Assembly (NCBI GenBank): GCA_902772745.1
Contig: CACYBV010000077.1
Location: 1-7,228 of the forward strand
Origin: an uncultured Eubacteriales bacterium
GTDB taxonomy: Bacteria > Bacillota > Clostridia > Lachnospirales > Lachnospiraceae
Direction of reading: 5' to 3'
Length of the DNA stretch: 7,228 nucleotides
A program made the position numbers and the translations under genes. The notes under the pieces are model-generated. The model did no database searches, was not told the origin of the DNA, and saw nothing but the letters and a program-made list of their open reading frames with translations. Shown here in pieces: positions 1 through 6,706 of the stretch. Numbering within the stretch: position 1 is the first letter of the stretch; the number at the start of each line of letters is the position of its first letter.

Positions 1-1
1 C

Positions 2-688
2 GACTGGATCCGGAAGTCCAATATCGAGACTTATGCATGTGAGCACAACTGCATCGTTGTGATGATGGGCGTCGGCAACGCGGACTATGAAGCATGGCCG
101 GCATTTACGCTCGGATACGATGCGACCCGCTATGTCGTTGATGAACTGATGCCGATTGTGTACAACTGGCTTCCGGCGTCCGACAGACGGGAGGACAACT
201 TCATTGCCGGTCTTTCGATGGGCGGCGGCGGAACCATGAAGTTTGCGCTGAATTACCCGGAGAAATTTGCAGCCGCAGCGGTGCTTTCTTCCTGTCCGCA
301 GAACCTGGACAGTCAGAAAAAGGATCTGGAGGCGCTGTTTGCAATGAAGCCTTCGGAAGTGTCGGGAAGGATGCTGCGTCGATACAATCAGATGCATCGT
401 TACGATTCGGTGGACGAATTCCTGGATTCCATTTCGAATACCTGGCGGAAACTCGACGAACTTGTGGCGGAAAAGGCGGACCTGCCGCGCTTTATGTTCT
501 CAATCGGAACCGAGGACGGCGGCTATGCCAATATGCAGAAGTTCCTGAAACACGCCGATGAAATCGGCCTTCCCTATGAATACCACGAAGGCCCGGGACG
601 CCACGAATGGCGCGTCTGGGAGCGGGACATCCAGATTGCCTTCCGTTTCTTTGGATTCGGGAAGGAAGAACAGGGCAACATTTTCTGA
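2..688 (+). CDS. Esterase D / feruloyl esterase-like alpha/beta hydrolase (5' partial)
   Basis: This is an alpha/beta-hydrolase of the putative esterase family (esterase D, tributyrin esterase EstA, feruloyl esterase; Pfam PF00756), which hydrolyses carboxylic esters. The frame is open to the left edge, so the true start lies outside the window; the first visible residues (DWIRKSNIETYA) match the segment just after the oxyanion HGxxG motif in this family. I estimate about 40-60 residues are missing. A GTG at 59 and ATGs at 62 and 65 fall inside the core fold and are not credible starts. The catalytic triad is visible: nucleophile Ser in GLSMGG (codon at 215), Asp in GTED (codon at 515) and His in GRHEW (codon at 602). 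The gene ends in TGA, and a related esterase follows after 107 bp, so the two are probably one operon. The natural substrate cannot be read from the sequence; acetyl or feruloyl esters of plant polysaccharides are a guess. Whether there was a signal peptide is unknown. Confidence 0.9.
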   Translation, partial: DWIRKSNIETYACEHNCIVVMMGVGNADYEAWPAFTLGYDATRYVVDELMPIVYNWLPASDRREDNFIAGLSMGGGGTMKFALNYPEKFAAAAVLSSCPQNLDSQKKDLEALFAMKPSEVSGRMLRRYNQMHRYDSVDEFLDSISNTWRKLDELVAEKADLPRFMFSIGTEDGGYANMQKFLKHADEIGLPYEYHEGPGRHEWRVWERDIQIAFRFFGFGKEEQGNIF

Positions 689-780
689 AATCACAGCGGG
701 AAAAACTACGCCGCCGGCTGCTCCGGCGCAAAGGAAATACCCCAAAAAACACAGCTGTTTCATGAAAAACAGGATAATCC

Positions 781-789
781 GAAGGAGGT
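781..789 (+). promoter_or_regulatory. Ribosome binding site of the second esterase
   Basis: GAAGGAGGT is a near-perfect Shine-Dalgarno sequence ending six bases before the ATG at 796, which fixes that start. The 107-bp gap before it holds only a weak 6-bp GC hairpin (712-728) without a T-tract, so read-through from the upstream esterase is likely. Confidence 0.85.
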
Positions 790-795
790 TTCGTC

Positions 796-1938
796 ATGAC
801 GAGAGAGGAAATTCTGCAGAACCAGGCATTGTACCAGCATACGATGTTTTTCAGCCCGCTGAACAAAAAGCCGGTTTTTGAGGACTACGAGCATATTCAT
901 TATATTCCGGAGAAACAGGGCGTCCGGGTGCTCGATTTCGGAAAAGTAGAATTCAACTTTTATGATCCGAACGCGAAAAAAGTCACCGTGAAAGGCTGGG
1001 GCGGCTCGATGCCCAAAGAGTACGAACTGCAGCCTACAGGCGGCGGGTATTTCCAGGCGGTCGCGGACGATATCAACCCGGGCTTCCACTACTGCGATTT
1101 CTATGCGGACGGCGTCAGGACCCTCAATACGCTGGCGTCTGTCGGCTACGGATCCTTCCGGCCATGCAACTATTTCGAAATGCCTTCGCCGGAGGACGAT
1201 TTCTGGATGCTTCAGGACGTTCCGCACGGTGAAATCCGCATGCTCAGTTATCCCTGCACGATGACGGGGCTGACCCGCGTCTGTTATGTTTATACGCCGC
1301 CGAAATACGACGAGAACCCTGAGAAACGCTATCCGGTGCTGTATATTCAGCACGGGGGCGGCGAGAACGAGGTCGGCTGGCTCTGGCAGGGCAAGATCAA
1401 CTATATCGCAGACAACCTCATCGCGGAGGGAAAAATCGCGGAAATGATCATTGTCATGAACGACGGATACGCTTTTAAGCCCGATGGATCCGGGAATCCT
1501 GCGATGGGCGACATCGACGAAGTCCTTGTGCAGGACTGCATCCCGATGATTGACCGGAAATTCCGTACGGTTCCGGACCGGAAGGCGCGGGCGATGGCCG
1601 GGCTTTCGATGGGCGCGATGCAGTCCAATTACGGCGTGTTCCGGAACCCGGAGACCTTTGCAAACGTCGGGATTTTTTCAGGCGGCTTCCGGCTCAAGGG
1701 AGACGGTTTCGACCTCACGGATGTGTTTGAGGATCCGGAGAAGTTCAAAGAGCGCTTCGACATCGTATTCGTCTCTGCGGGAGAGGGCGAGCAGCCGATG
1801 TGCGATGAACTTCAGGAGACGATTAATGGCATGAACGAACGCGGGATTCCGGTGCATTTCTATTCCTGCTGGGGATACCACGAGTGGGAACCGTGGCGGC
1901 TTGCGGCAAAACATTTTATGGAACTGTTATTCAGGTAA
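796..1938 (+). CDS. Esterase with N-terminal Ig/CBM48-like domain (Fae1A-like)
   Basis: This 380-residue protein is a second PF00756-type esterase, longer than its neighbour because of an extra N-terminal beta-sandwich domain. Residues about 45-130 (VEFNFYDPNAKKVTVKGW and following) resemble the E-set/CBM48-like domain in front of rumen and gut feruloyl or acetyl-xylan esterases. The catalytic domain spans about 140-380: HGGG oxyanion motif at 186-189, nucleophile Ser271 in GLSMGA, and His362 in GYHEW. At the acid position the neighbouring esterase reads SIGTED, whereas this protein reads SAGEGE, so Glu332 (or Glu330) stands where Asp is expected. The start is set by the strong ribosome binding site. 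There is no signal peptide (MTREEILQNQ), so action in the cytoplasm on imported oligosaccharide esters is likely. The shared motifs GLSMG and HEW suggest the two adjacent genes are paralogues. A strong hairpin terminator lies seven bases past the stop. Family assignment is firm; the substrate is inference. Confidence 0.9.
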   Translation: MTREEILQNQALYQHTMFFSPLNKKPVFEDYEHIHYIPEKQGVRVLDFGKVEFNFYDPNAKKVTVKGWGGSMPKEYELQPTGGGYFQAVADDINPGFHYCDFYADGVRTLNTLASVGYGSFRPCNYFEMPSPEDDFWMLQDVPHGEIRMLSYPCTMTGLTRVCYVYTPPKYDENPEKRYPVLYIQHGGGENEVGWLWQGKINYIADNLIAEGKIAEMIIVMNDGYAFKPDGSGNPAMGDIDEVLVQDCIPMIDRKFRTVPDRKARAMAGLSMGAMQSNYGVFRNPETFANVGIFSGGFRLKGDGFDLTDVFEDPEKFKERFDIVFVSAGEGEQPMCDELQETINGMNERGIPVHFYSCWGYHEWEPWRLAAKHFMELLFR

Positions 1939-1945
1939 ATCGGAT

Positions 1946-1998
1946 GACTCGCGTAAAGGGAAGCGAAAATGCTCCCTTTACGCGGGTCGTTTCGTTTT
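1946..1998 (+). terminator. Intrinsic terminator after the esterase pair
   Basis: A 16-bp stem pairs 1946-1961 with 1973-1988 (core CGCGTAAAGGGA / TCCCTTTACGCG, perfect over 12 bp; the outer four pairs include one G-U). Two more G-C pairs follow after a bulged A, closing a six-base loop GAAAAT. A T-rich run (TTTCGTTTT) follows at 1990-1998. It begins seven bases after the stop of the second esterase, as expected for a Rho-independent terminator, and separates the esterases from the next gene. Confidence 0.88.
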
Positions 1999-2056
1999 GT
2001 GAACCGGGCGGAAGAGGGATATTCCTGTCTGATCATCCGCCGGGATACAGGAAAAA

Positions 2057-2062
2057 GGGAGG
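2057..2062 (+). promoter_or_regulatory. Ribosome binding site deciding the start of the serine hydrolase
   Basis: GGGAGG lies 10 bases before the ATG at 2073. The reading frame stays open upstream to 1884, but that stretch runs through the terminator and into the preceding gene. This site and the match of the N-terminus to the family make 2073 the start. Confidence 0.75.
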
Positions 2063-2072
2063 TTTTAAGTTT

Positions 2073-3242
2073 ATGAAGGATTTTACGAAACTCGATCGGC
2101 TGCTGCAGAATTTCGCTGAGCACAGCGTCCCGGGATGCAGCTGCTCGATCATGCAGGGAGACAAGTTCCTCTACGAGGGTGTCGCGGGATATGCGGATAT
2201 CGAATCCGGAAAGCCGGTGGACAAACATTCCATGTTCCGTCAGGCTTCGACGACGAAACTTTTCACCTATGCGATTGTCGGAATGCTTTATGAAGAGGGC
2301 AGGTTTCTCTTTTCCGATCCGATCAGCGACTATCTCCCCGAGTGGAAGAATACAAAGAAGTTTGTGATGCGCCCTGACGGATCGGTGGATGCGGTGCCTG
2401 TGGAGCACCCGATTACAATCCGGAACGCGGTCGCGATGATGTGCGGCCTTCCGTACTGCATGGCGCCAGCGCCGAATGCGACGACGCCGACTTTAAAGGC
2501 TATGAGCGCGCAGATCGAAAAACTGCTCGAAAACGGTGTTCCGAACCTCCGGGACGAGGTGCGTGTGATGGCGGAGGTTCCGGTGATGTTTGAGCCGGGC
2601 TCGCACTGGCTGTACGGCTTCGGCTCGGAAATCACAGGCGCTCTGGTCGAAACCTGGACCGGAAAGCCGCTTCGTGAAGTGATGCGGGAGCGGATTATGG
2701 AGCCGCTGGAACTTCAGGATACGGACACTTTTATCACGGACAAAAACCGTGACCGAATCGTCACAAATTACGCAAAACGGGACGGGAAACTGATACCTGC
2801 GGCGGACGGAATGGACGCCAACATCGATCCTTCGCGTTCTCCTGTCGGCGCGCGTCCGAACCTTCTCGTATCGGCGAGCGATTTCGCGGTTTTCATGCAG
2901 ATGCTCGCAAACGGCGGAACCTATAAGGGGCGGAAACTTCTCGGTGCCGGAACCGTGGAAATGCTTCACGAGAACCAGCTCAATGAAGTGCAGCTTCAGG
3001 ATTTCACGAACGACTATCTTGCCGGCTACGGCTACGGCCTCGGTTTCCGGACGCTGATGACGAGAAAGTACGGGCATAACGGAAACTTAGGCGCTTTCGG
3101 CTGGACCGGCGGTTCCGGCATCTGGGTTGAGGCGGACCCGGCAGAAAAGCTCTCGATCGCCTACATGCACAACATGATGCCCAATGAGGAGCTTTATCAT
3201 CACCACCGCGTGCGTGCGGTAGCGTACGGAATATTGCTGTAA
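2073..3242 (+). CDS. Serine hydrolase, class C beta-lactamase / family VIII esterase fold
   Basis: This 389-residue protein belongs to the beta-lactamase-related serine hydrolases (PF00144), which include class C beta-lactamases, D-amino peptidases and family VIII carboxylesterases. The catalytic SxxK motif is STTK at residues 59-62 in the context MFRQASTTKL. The second motif keeps its Tyr (Tyr181 in WLYGFGSE) but lacks the Asn of the YxN motif of true beta-lactamases. In place of the KTG box there is GWTGGSG at 343-349, preceded by HNG at 335-337. This pattern fits a family VIII esterase or peptidase-like enzyme better than an antibiotic-degrading enzyme. There is no signal peptide, so it is probably cytoplasmic, unlike periplasmic or secreted beta-lactamases. 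The terminator upstream implies its own promoter; I find only a poor candidate (TTGTGA at 1997, GATATT at 2018, 15-bp spacing). The preceding esterases suggest a local group of ester-cleaving enzymes. The substrate is unknown. Confidence 0.88.
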   Translation: MKDFTKLDRLLQNFAEHSVPGCSCSIMQGDKFLYEGVAGYADIESGKPVDKHSMFRQASTTKLFTYAIVGMLYEEGRFLFSDPISDYLPEWKNTKKFVMRPDGSVDAVPVEHPITIRNAVAMMCGLPYCMAPAPNATTPTLKAMSAQIEKLLENGVPNLRDEVRVMAEVPVMFEPGSHWLYGFGSEITGALVETWTGKPLREVMRERIMEPLELQDTDTFITDKNRDRIVTNYAKRDGKLIPAADGMDANIDPSRSPVGARPNLLVSASDFAVFMQMLANGGTYKGRKLLGAGTVEMLHENQLNEVQLQDFTNDYLAGYGYGLGFRTLMTRKYGHNGNLGAFGWTGGSGIWVEADPAEKLSIAYMHNMMPNEELYHHHRVRAVAYGILL

Positions 3243-3260
3243 TCAGGTCATATGTGGGTT

Positions 3261-3277
3261 GTCGCCTAGCAGGCGAC
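3261..3277. repeat. Perfect 7-bp inverted repeat upstream of the VWA gene promoter
   Basis: GTCGCCT and AGGCGAC are separated by AGC. No T-tract follows, so it does not look like an intrinsic terminator for the serine hydrolase. It ends in the region where a -35 element would be for the TATAAT at 3299, so it could be an operator or activator site. The function is inference. Confidence 0.5.
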
Positions 3278-3295
3278 CACGACGGGGTCCCCCTG

Positions 3296-3304
3296 TGCTA
3301 TAAT
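3296..3304 (+). promoter_or_regulatory. Extended -10 promoter (TGC TATAAT) of the VWA gene
   Basis: TATAAT at 3299-3304 matches the consensus -10 exactly and is preceded by TGC, the extended -10 element. No recognisable -35 hexamer occurs at 16-18 bp spacing (ACCACG at 17 bp). Transcription would begin near 3311, giving a leader of about 25 bases with the ribosome binding site AAGGAGG at 3319-3325. Confidence 0.72.
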
Positions 3305-3318
3305 CACCGCATCAAAAC

Positions 3319-3325
3319 AAGGAGG
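3319..3325 (+). promoter_or_regulatory. Ribosome binding site of the VWA gene
   Basis: AAGGAGG lies 10 bases before the ATG at 3336 (a second ATG follows directly at 3339). The promoter and this site agree on that start. Confidence 0.82.
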
Positions 3326-3335
3326 AATCATTCCC

Positions 3336-5324
3336 ATGATGTATCAGAGATATGCAAATCTTCAGGCCGTAAAGGAGTCGGAGCCTTTTTCGTTCTACCG
3401 TTCGCTCGGCTATACCGAGACACAGTCCGTATTTCTGACGCTCCTGGATCTTTCGCAGCGTTTCGGCGGTTTTTCGGTGATCGTGAGCGCATTTGACCAG
3501 AGAAAGAAAGAGGATCAGCGGAGCTTTTCGGAGTTTTTCTGTGATTATATTTTCGACATGGACCGGCTGCAGAAAGACGGCCTGATTCCGAAACCGGTCG
3601 AAGCTGGCGGCGCTGACGAGCGCGAGCGCGGCGGATTATTCGGCCGGATATTTCGGAAAAATGCCGTAAAAGAGGCGAAAGCAGGCGGAGTCCGGGGCGT
3701 CCGGAAAACGGCCGGCGCGGTTTATGACGGTATGGTGCTGGAGGAATGCGCAAGTCCGATGCCTTCGATGTCAATGCCTTCCGCAGCGAAGTCCGCATCG
3801 CAGCCCTTGCCGCCGTCTCCGCCGATGCCGAGCTATTCACAGCCGCAGGCTTCTGCAATGATGGGCGGCGCGGTTTTCGCAGAAGCCTCCGCAATGATGT
3901 CATATGCCAAGGCCCCGGACATGTCGCAGAATACCGCTGGAATTCCTGCATTTCAGAACAGTGCCCCTGCTTCATGGCGGGATGGAGGCACCGCGGAAGT
4001 GCCCGTCTTCGGCACCGCAATCGAAGACCTGCGTACGGACAGCTATGAAACCATCGAGGAGAAAGGATTCAAGGATGTCAGTGTCTCCCCGACCTCCACA
4101 TTCCGCACGACCTACAACACGGCAGCGGCTTCGGTGCTTCTTTCGAACATCCGCCGCGGGTCGGATACCCGCCGATCGATGGTGCGCACAGAGGAGCTTC
4201 TGAACTACTTAAGCTATGACCTTCTCCAACCCGAGGAACAGCAGATGTTCGAAGTCACGAGAGAACTCGGCACAATTGACGGAAAGACCATGCTTTTTCT
4301 GGGAATTCAGGGAAAGAAAACCCTTCCCGCGCGCCAGAACATCTGCTTCCTTCTGGACGTTTCCGGAAGCATGAGCGGCCGTTCGGAGCAGATGGTCATG
4401 TCGATTTTTGCAGTACTCTCGAAAATGAACGACGGAGACGTTTTCAGTCTCGTGACTTACTCGAGCGAGGACCATGTGGTCGTAAACGGCCTGAAGCTCG
4501 AAAAGGAAAGGGATATCGAGGAGCTTCTGGAAGTCATCGCGAAAAATGTATACATCAGCGGCGCGACTTACGGGTCGGCGGGCATCGCAAAGGCTTATGA
4601 AATCATAGAGAAGAATAAAATCAGGGACGGCGTGAACCGCGTAATCATCCTCACGGACGGCGACCTGAATTTCGGAATCACCGATAAGGACGGACTCAAG
4701 GGCCTGATTGAAAAGAAAAAACTTTCCGGTGCGTATTTCTCGGCGATCGGAACCGGCATTTTCAACCTGATGGATGATAAGCTCGAGACTTTGGCGAAGA
4801 ACGGAAACGGCAACTATTTTGTCGTAAACGGGCAGAGCGATATCGAGAAGAATATCGTCGGCGCCTATGAATCCCTCGTATATCCGATTGCGAAAAACGT
4901 TAAGGCGCAGGTGGAATTCAATCCCGGAAAAGTACAGTCCTACCGCCTGATCGGCTACGAAAACCGTGCGCTGTCGCATGAGGATTTCCGCGACGATACG
5001 GTTGTCGCCGAGCCTTTCGGCTCCGGTTCGTACTGCATCGCGCTGTACGAACTGAAGATGCGGGAGGGAGGCGCAGTTGAAAGCGGCCTCAGGTATCAGA
5101 AGACTGTACTTCAGGAGAGCGATGAGCTTGCGACCATATCGCTTCGCTACGAAGACATCGAAGGAAACGGCTTCCATGAGCTTTCCTTCCCGGTCGGATC
5201 GCAGCCTCTGTCGACCGACAACCTGAAGAAGGCTTACGAGTGCGCAAATCTCGCGGAAAAGCTGCGGGACGAGAACGCGGATGATCTCACGAAAGGGCGG
5301 CTCGTGAAACTACTGGAGAGATAA
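3336..5324 (+). CDS. YfbK-like von Willebrand factor A domain protein without membrane anchor
   Basis: This is a 662-residue VWA protein of the YfbK type (VWA_N, VWA and DUF3520 domains in order); the role of the family is not firmly known. Residues 1-90 form a region I do not recognise, followed by a basic Gly-rich stretch (about 97-128) and a low-complexity linker at 139-213 with 13 Pro, 9 Met, 16 Ala and 15 Ser. VWA_N follows at about 228-300, with PTSTF (252-256), VRTEELLNYLSY (283-294) and IRRG between them. The VWA domain (about 330-505) has a complete MIDAS metal site: D341-S343-S345 (DVSGS), T411 and D441 (TDGD), so it should bind a divalent cation and a partner. The DUF3520-like part runs from YPIAKNVK at 516 to the end and looks shorter than usual. 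Typical YfbK proteins carry an N-terminal lipobox or membrane anchor; here there is no signal peptide and no clear transmembrane segment, implying a cytoplasmic scaffold or adaptor. A cysteine desulfurase begins nine bases downstream. Confidence 0.9.
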   Translation: MMYQRYANLQAVKESEPFSFYRSLGYTETQSVFLTLLDLSQRFGGFSVIVSAFDQRKKEDQRSFSEFFCDYIFDMDRLQKDGLIPKPVEAGGADERERGGLFGRIFRKNAVKEAKAGGVRGVRKTAGAVYDGMVLEECASPMPSMSMPSAAKSASQPLPPSPPMPSYSQPQASAMMGGAVFAEASAMMSYAKAPDMSQNTAGIPAFQNSAPASWRDGGTAEVPVFGTAIEDLRTDSYETIEEKGFKDVSVSPTSTFRTTYNTAAASVLLSNIRRGSDTRRSMVRTEELLNYLSYDLLQPEEQQMFEVTRELGTIDGKTMLFLGIQGKKTLPARQNICFLLDVSGSMSGRSEQMVMSIFAVLSKMNDGDVFSLVTYSSEDHVVVNGLKLEKERDIEELLEVIAKNVYISGATYGSAGIAKAYEIIEKNKIRDGVNRVIILTDGDLNFGITDKDGLKGLIEKKKLSGAYFSAIGTGIFNLMDDKLETLAKNGNGNYFVVNGQSDIEKNIVGAYESLVYPIAKNVKAQVEFNPGKVQSYRLIGYENRALSHEDFRDDTVVAEPFGSGSYCIALYELKMREGGAVESGLRYQKTVLQESDELATISLRYEDIEGNGFHELSFPVGSQPLSTDNLKKAYECANLAEKLRDENADDLTKGRLVKLLER

Positions 5325-5333
5325 GCGCGGTTT

Positions 5334-6581
5334 ATGATTTACCTTGATTATGCGGCTTCGTCGCCGGTACTTCCCCCTGCGGCGGATATGGCCGTGCGCT
5401 TTATGACAGAAGAATACGCAAACCCTTCGTCGATCCACCAGGCGGCGGAAGAGAGCCGCGCCGTGATTGACCGCTGCCGGCGGAAACTCGCGGATATGCT
5501 CGGCTGCAGCCCGACAGAGATTATTTTTACTTCCGGCGGAACGGAAAGCAATAATCTGGCGGTATTCGGGGCAGACAGCGGGAAAACCCGCTGTCTGATT
5601 ACAACAGCGATTGAACATGAATCCGTGCTCCGGGCGGCGGAAGCATGGGAGAGCGCCGGAGAAGGACGGAGTCTCAGGGTCCTGAAGCCGGATGACAGAG
5701 GGATTGTGTCGGCGGAACAGACGGAGGAAGCTGTGCTGGAAGCACTGTCCTCCCGTGCGGGAAGAGAGGCCGGGGAGATCCTCGTCTCTGTCATGACCGC
5801 AAACAACGAGCTTGGCACGATCGAACCCATCCGGGAAATCGGCGCCGTCTGCAGAAAATACGGCGTTCTCTTTCATACCGACGCGGTGCAGGCTTTCGGA
5901 CACATTCCGATCGATGTCCGGGAATGCGGCATCGGCTTGCTCTCCGCATCGGGACATAAATTCGGCGCACCGAAAGGCGTCGGGTTTCTGTATAAGGCCG
6001 GAGATGTGCCGCTCTGTCCGATCCTTTTCGGCGGCGGCCAGGAACGCACGCTCCGCTCCGGAACATTGAATACGCCCGGAATCGCCGGAATGCTCGCTGC
6101 AGCAGAATACTGCGAAACGCATATGGCAGGCTCAGCGAAGCGGATTTTTGGGCTTCGGAACGCCTTTCTCAGGGAAATACTTACGGCGCTTCCGGATACG
6201 CTGGTCAACAGCCCGCTTCCGGAAGGACTGCTGACGGAAACCGCGGCGGATAACGATGATGAAGAATTCGATGCCGCATCCGTGATCTGCCTCCCGGGTC
6301 ACCTGAACTTATGCTTCCCGGGAATCGAGGCGGAAACTTTGCTGATCCATCTCGACCTGCACGGCGTCGCCGCTTCCGCAGCCTCCGCCTGCGCTTCGGG
6401 ATCGCTTGAACCCTCGCATGTGCTGACAGCGCTTCCGGGAATGACCAGTGAACGGGCGAACGCCTCGCTCCGCCTGAGCTTCGGCGAATTCACGACGGAG
6501 GAGGAATGCGCCGAAGCCGCAGAAACCGTGATTCAGTCCGTAAAAATGCTGAGAAAGCTGAGATGCGGCGTACCGCTGTGA
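5334..6581 (+). CDS. Cysteine desulfurase, NifS/IscS family, PLP-dependent
   Basis: This 415-residue class V aminotransferase-fold enzyme removes sulfur from L-cysteine, giving alanine and a protein-bound persulfide for Fe-S clusters or tRNA thiolation. The family signature is complete: N-terminal MIYLDYAASSPV, TSGGTESNN, His95 in IEHES (stacks on PLP), Asp183 and Gln186 in HTDAVQ, PLP-binding Lys209 in SGHKFG, the RSGTLNTPGI segment, and catalytic Cys353 in SACASGSLEPSHVL. An acidic stretch at about 295-316 (TAADNDDEEFDAA) seems to be an insertion relative to typical family members and makes the protein slightly long. The ATG lies nine bases past the VWA stop. The only ribosome binding site candidate, GGAGAG at 5315-5320, lies inside the end of the VWA gene, so co-transcription and perhaps translational coupling are likely. 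In many Clostridia such a gene is followed by thiI, and iscS genes elsewhere by iscU; neither is present here. I cannot assign nifS, iscS or another symbol safely. Confidence 0.93.
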   Translation: MIYLDYAASSPVLPPAADMAVRFMTEEYANPSSIHQAAEESRAVIDRCRRKLADMLGCSPTEIIFTSGGTESNNLAVFGADSGKTRCLITTAIEHESVLRAAEAWESAGEGRSLRVLKPDDRGIVSAEQTEEAVLEALSSRAGREAGEILVSVMTANNELGTIEPIREIGAVCRKYGVLFHTDAVQAFGHIPIDVRECGIGLLSASGHKFGAPKGVGFLYKAGDVPLCPILFGGGQERTLRSGTLNTPGIAGMLAAAEYCETHMAGSAKRIFGLRNAFLREILTALPDTLVNSPLPEGLLTETAADNDDEEFDAASVICLPGHLNLCFPGIEAETLLIHLDLHGVAASAASACASGSLEPSHVLTALPGMTSERANASLRLSFGEFTTEEECAEAAETVIQSVKMLRKLRCGVPL

Positions 6582-6621
6582 AGACAGGTCCCCGCGGCAG
6601 AATGTCCTCATGACTCCTGGC

Positions 6622-6706
6622 AGCAGATCACCGCCGGCCTATTCTAATCTCCCGGGAAACCTGAAGCAGTCTCCCGAGAGAGAGAACAGGCCGGCGGTGA
6701 TCCGCT
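6622..6706. repeat. Long imperfect hairpin with perfect 15-bp arms
   Basis: GATCACCGCCGGCCT at 6626-6640 is the exact reverse complement of 6688-6702. The pairing continues outward by three pairs (6622-6624 with 6704-6706) after one mismatch, and inward by four pairs (6642-6645 with 6683-6686) after one mismatch. The apical part of about 37 bases contains CCCGGG and two copies of TCTCCCG (6648 and 6670). No T-tract follows on either strand, so it is not a standard intrinsic terminator, although it could still end or stabilise the upstream transcript. It starts 41 bases after the cysteine desulfurase stop. It could be a structured 3' UTR or a dispersed small repeat element. Confidence 0.8.

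Noticed and set aside
712..728. 6-bp GC hairpin between the two esterases as a terminator
   Set aside because: The stem is short and no T-tract follows, so it is unlikely to end transcription.
773..778. GATAAT as a -10 element for the second esterase
   Set aside because: It lies directly against the ribosome binding site and has no -35 partner at proper spacing.
2022..2053. 7-bp inverted repeat TTCCTGT / ACAGGAA in the leader of the serine hydrolase as a riboswitch or attenuator
   Set aside because: One short stem with an 18-base loop that does not cover the ribosome binding site is not enough to support a regulatory RNA.
1884..2072. Upstream extension of the serine hydrolase frame to an ATG at 1884
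   Set aside because: It runs through the terminator hairpin and overlaps the preceding gene; the ribosome binding site at 2057 and the family N-terminus support 2073.
3284..3292. GGGGTCCCC palindrome between the inverted repeat and the -10 element as an operator
   Set aside because: Four base pairs with a one-base centre is too short to separate from chance.
3328..4020. 230-codon frame on the - strand
   Set aside because: It is an Arg/Pro/Ser-rich shadow opposite the VWA N-terminus and linker and has no domain that I recognise.
4209..5177. 322-codon frame on the - strand
   Set aside because: It is antisense to the VWA and DUF3520 domains, whose family motifs are unmistakable; it shows no recognisable domain and arises from codon bias of the real gene.
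5310..6122. 270-codon frame on the - strand
   Set aside because: It is antisense to the conserved cysteine desulfurase core and has no recognisable motif.
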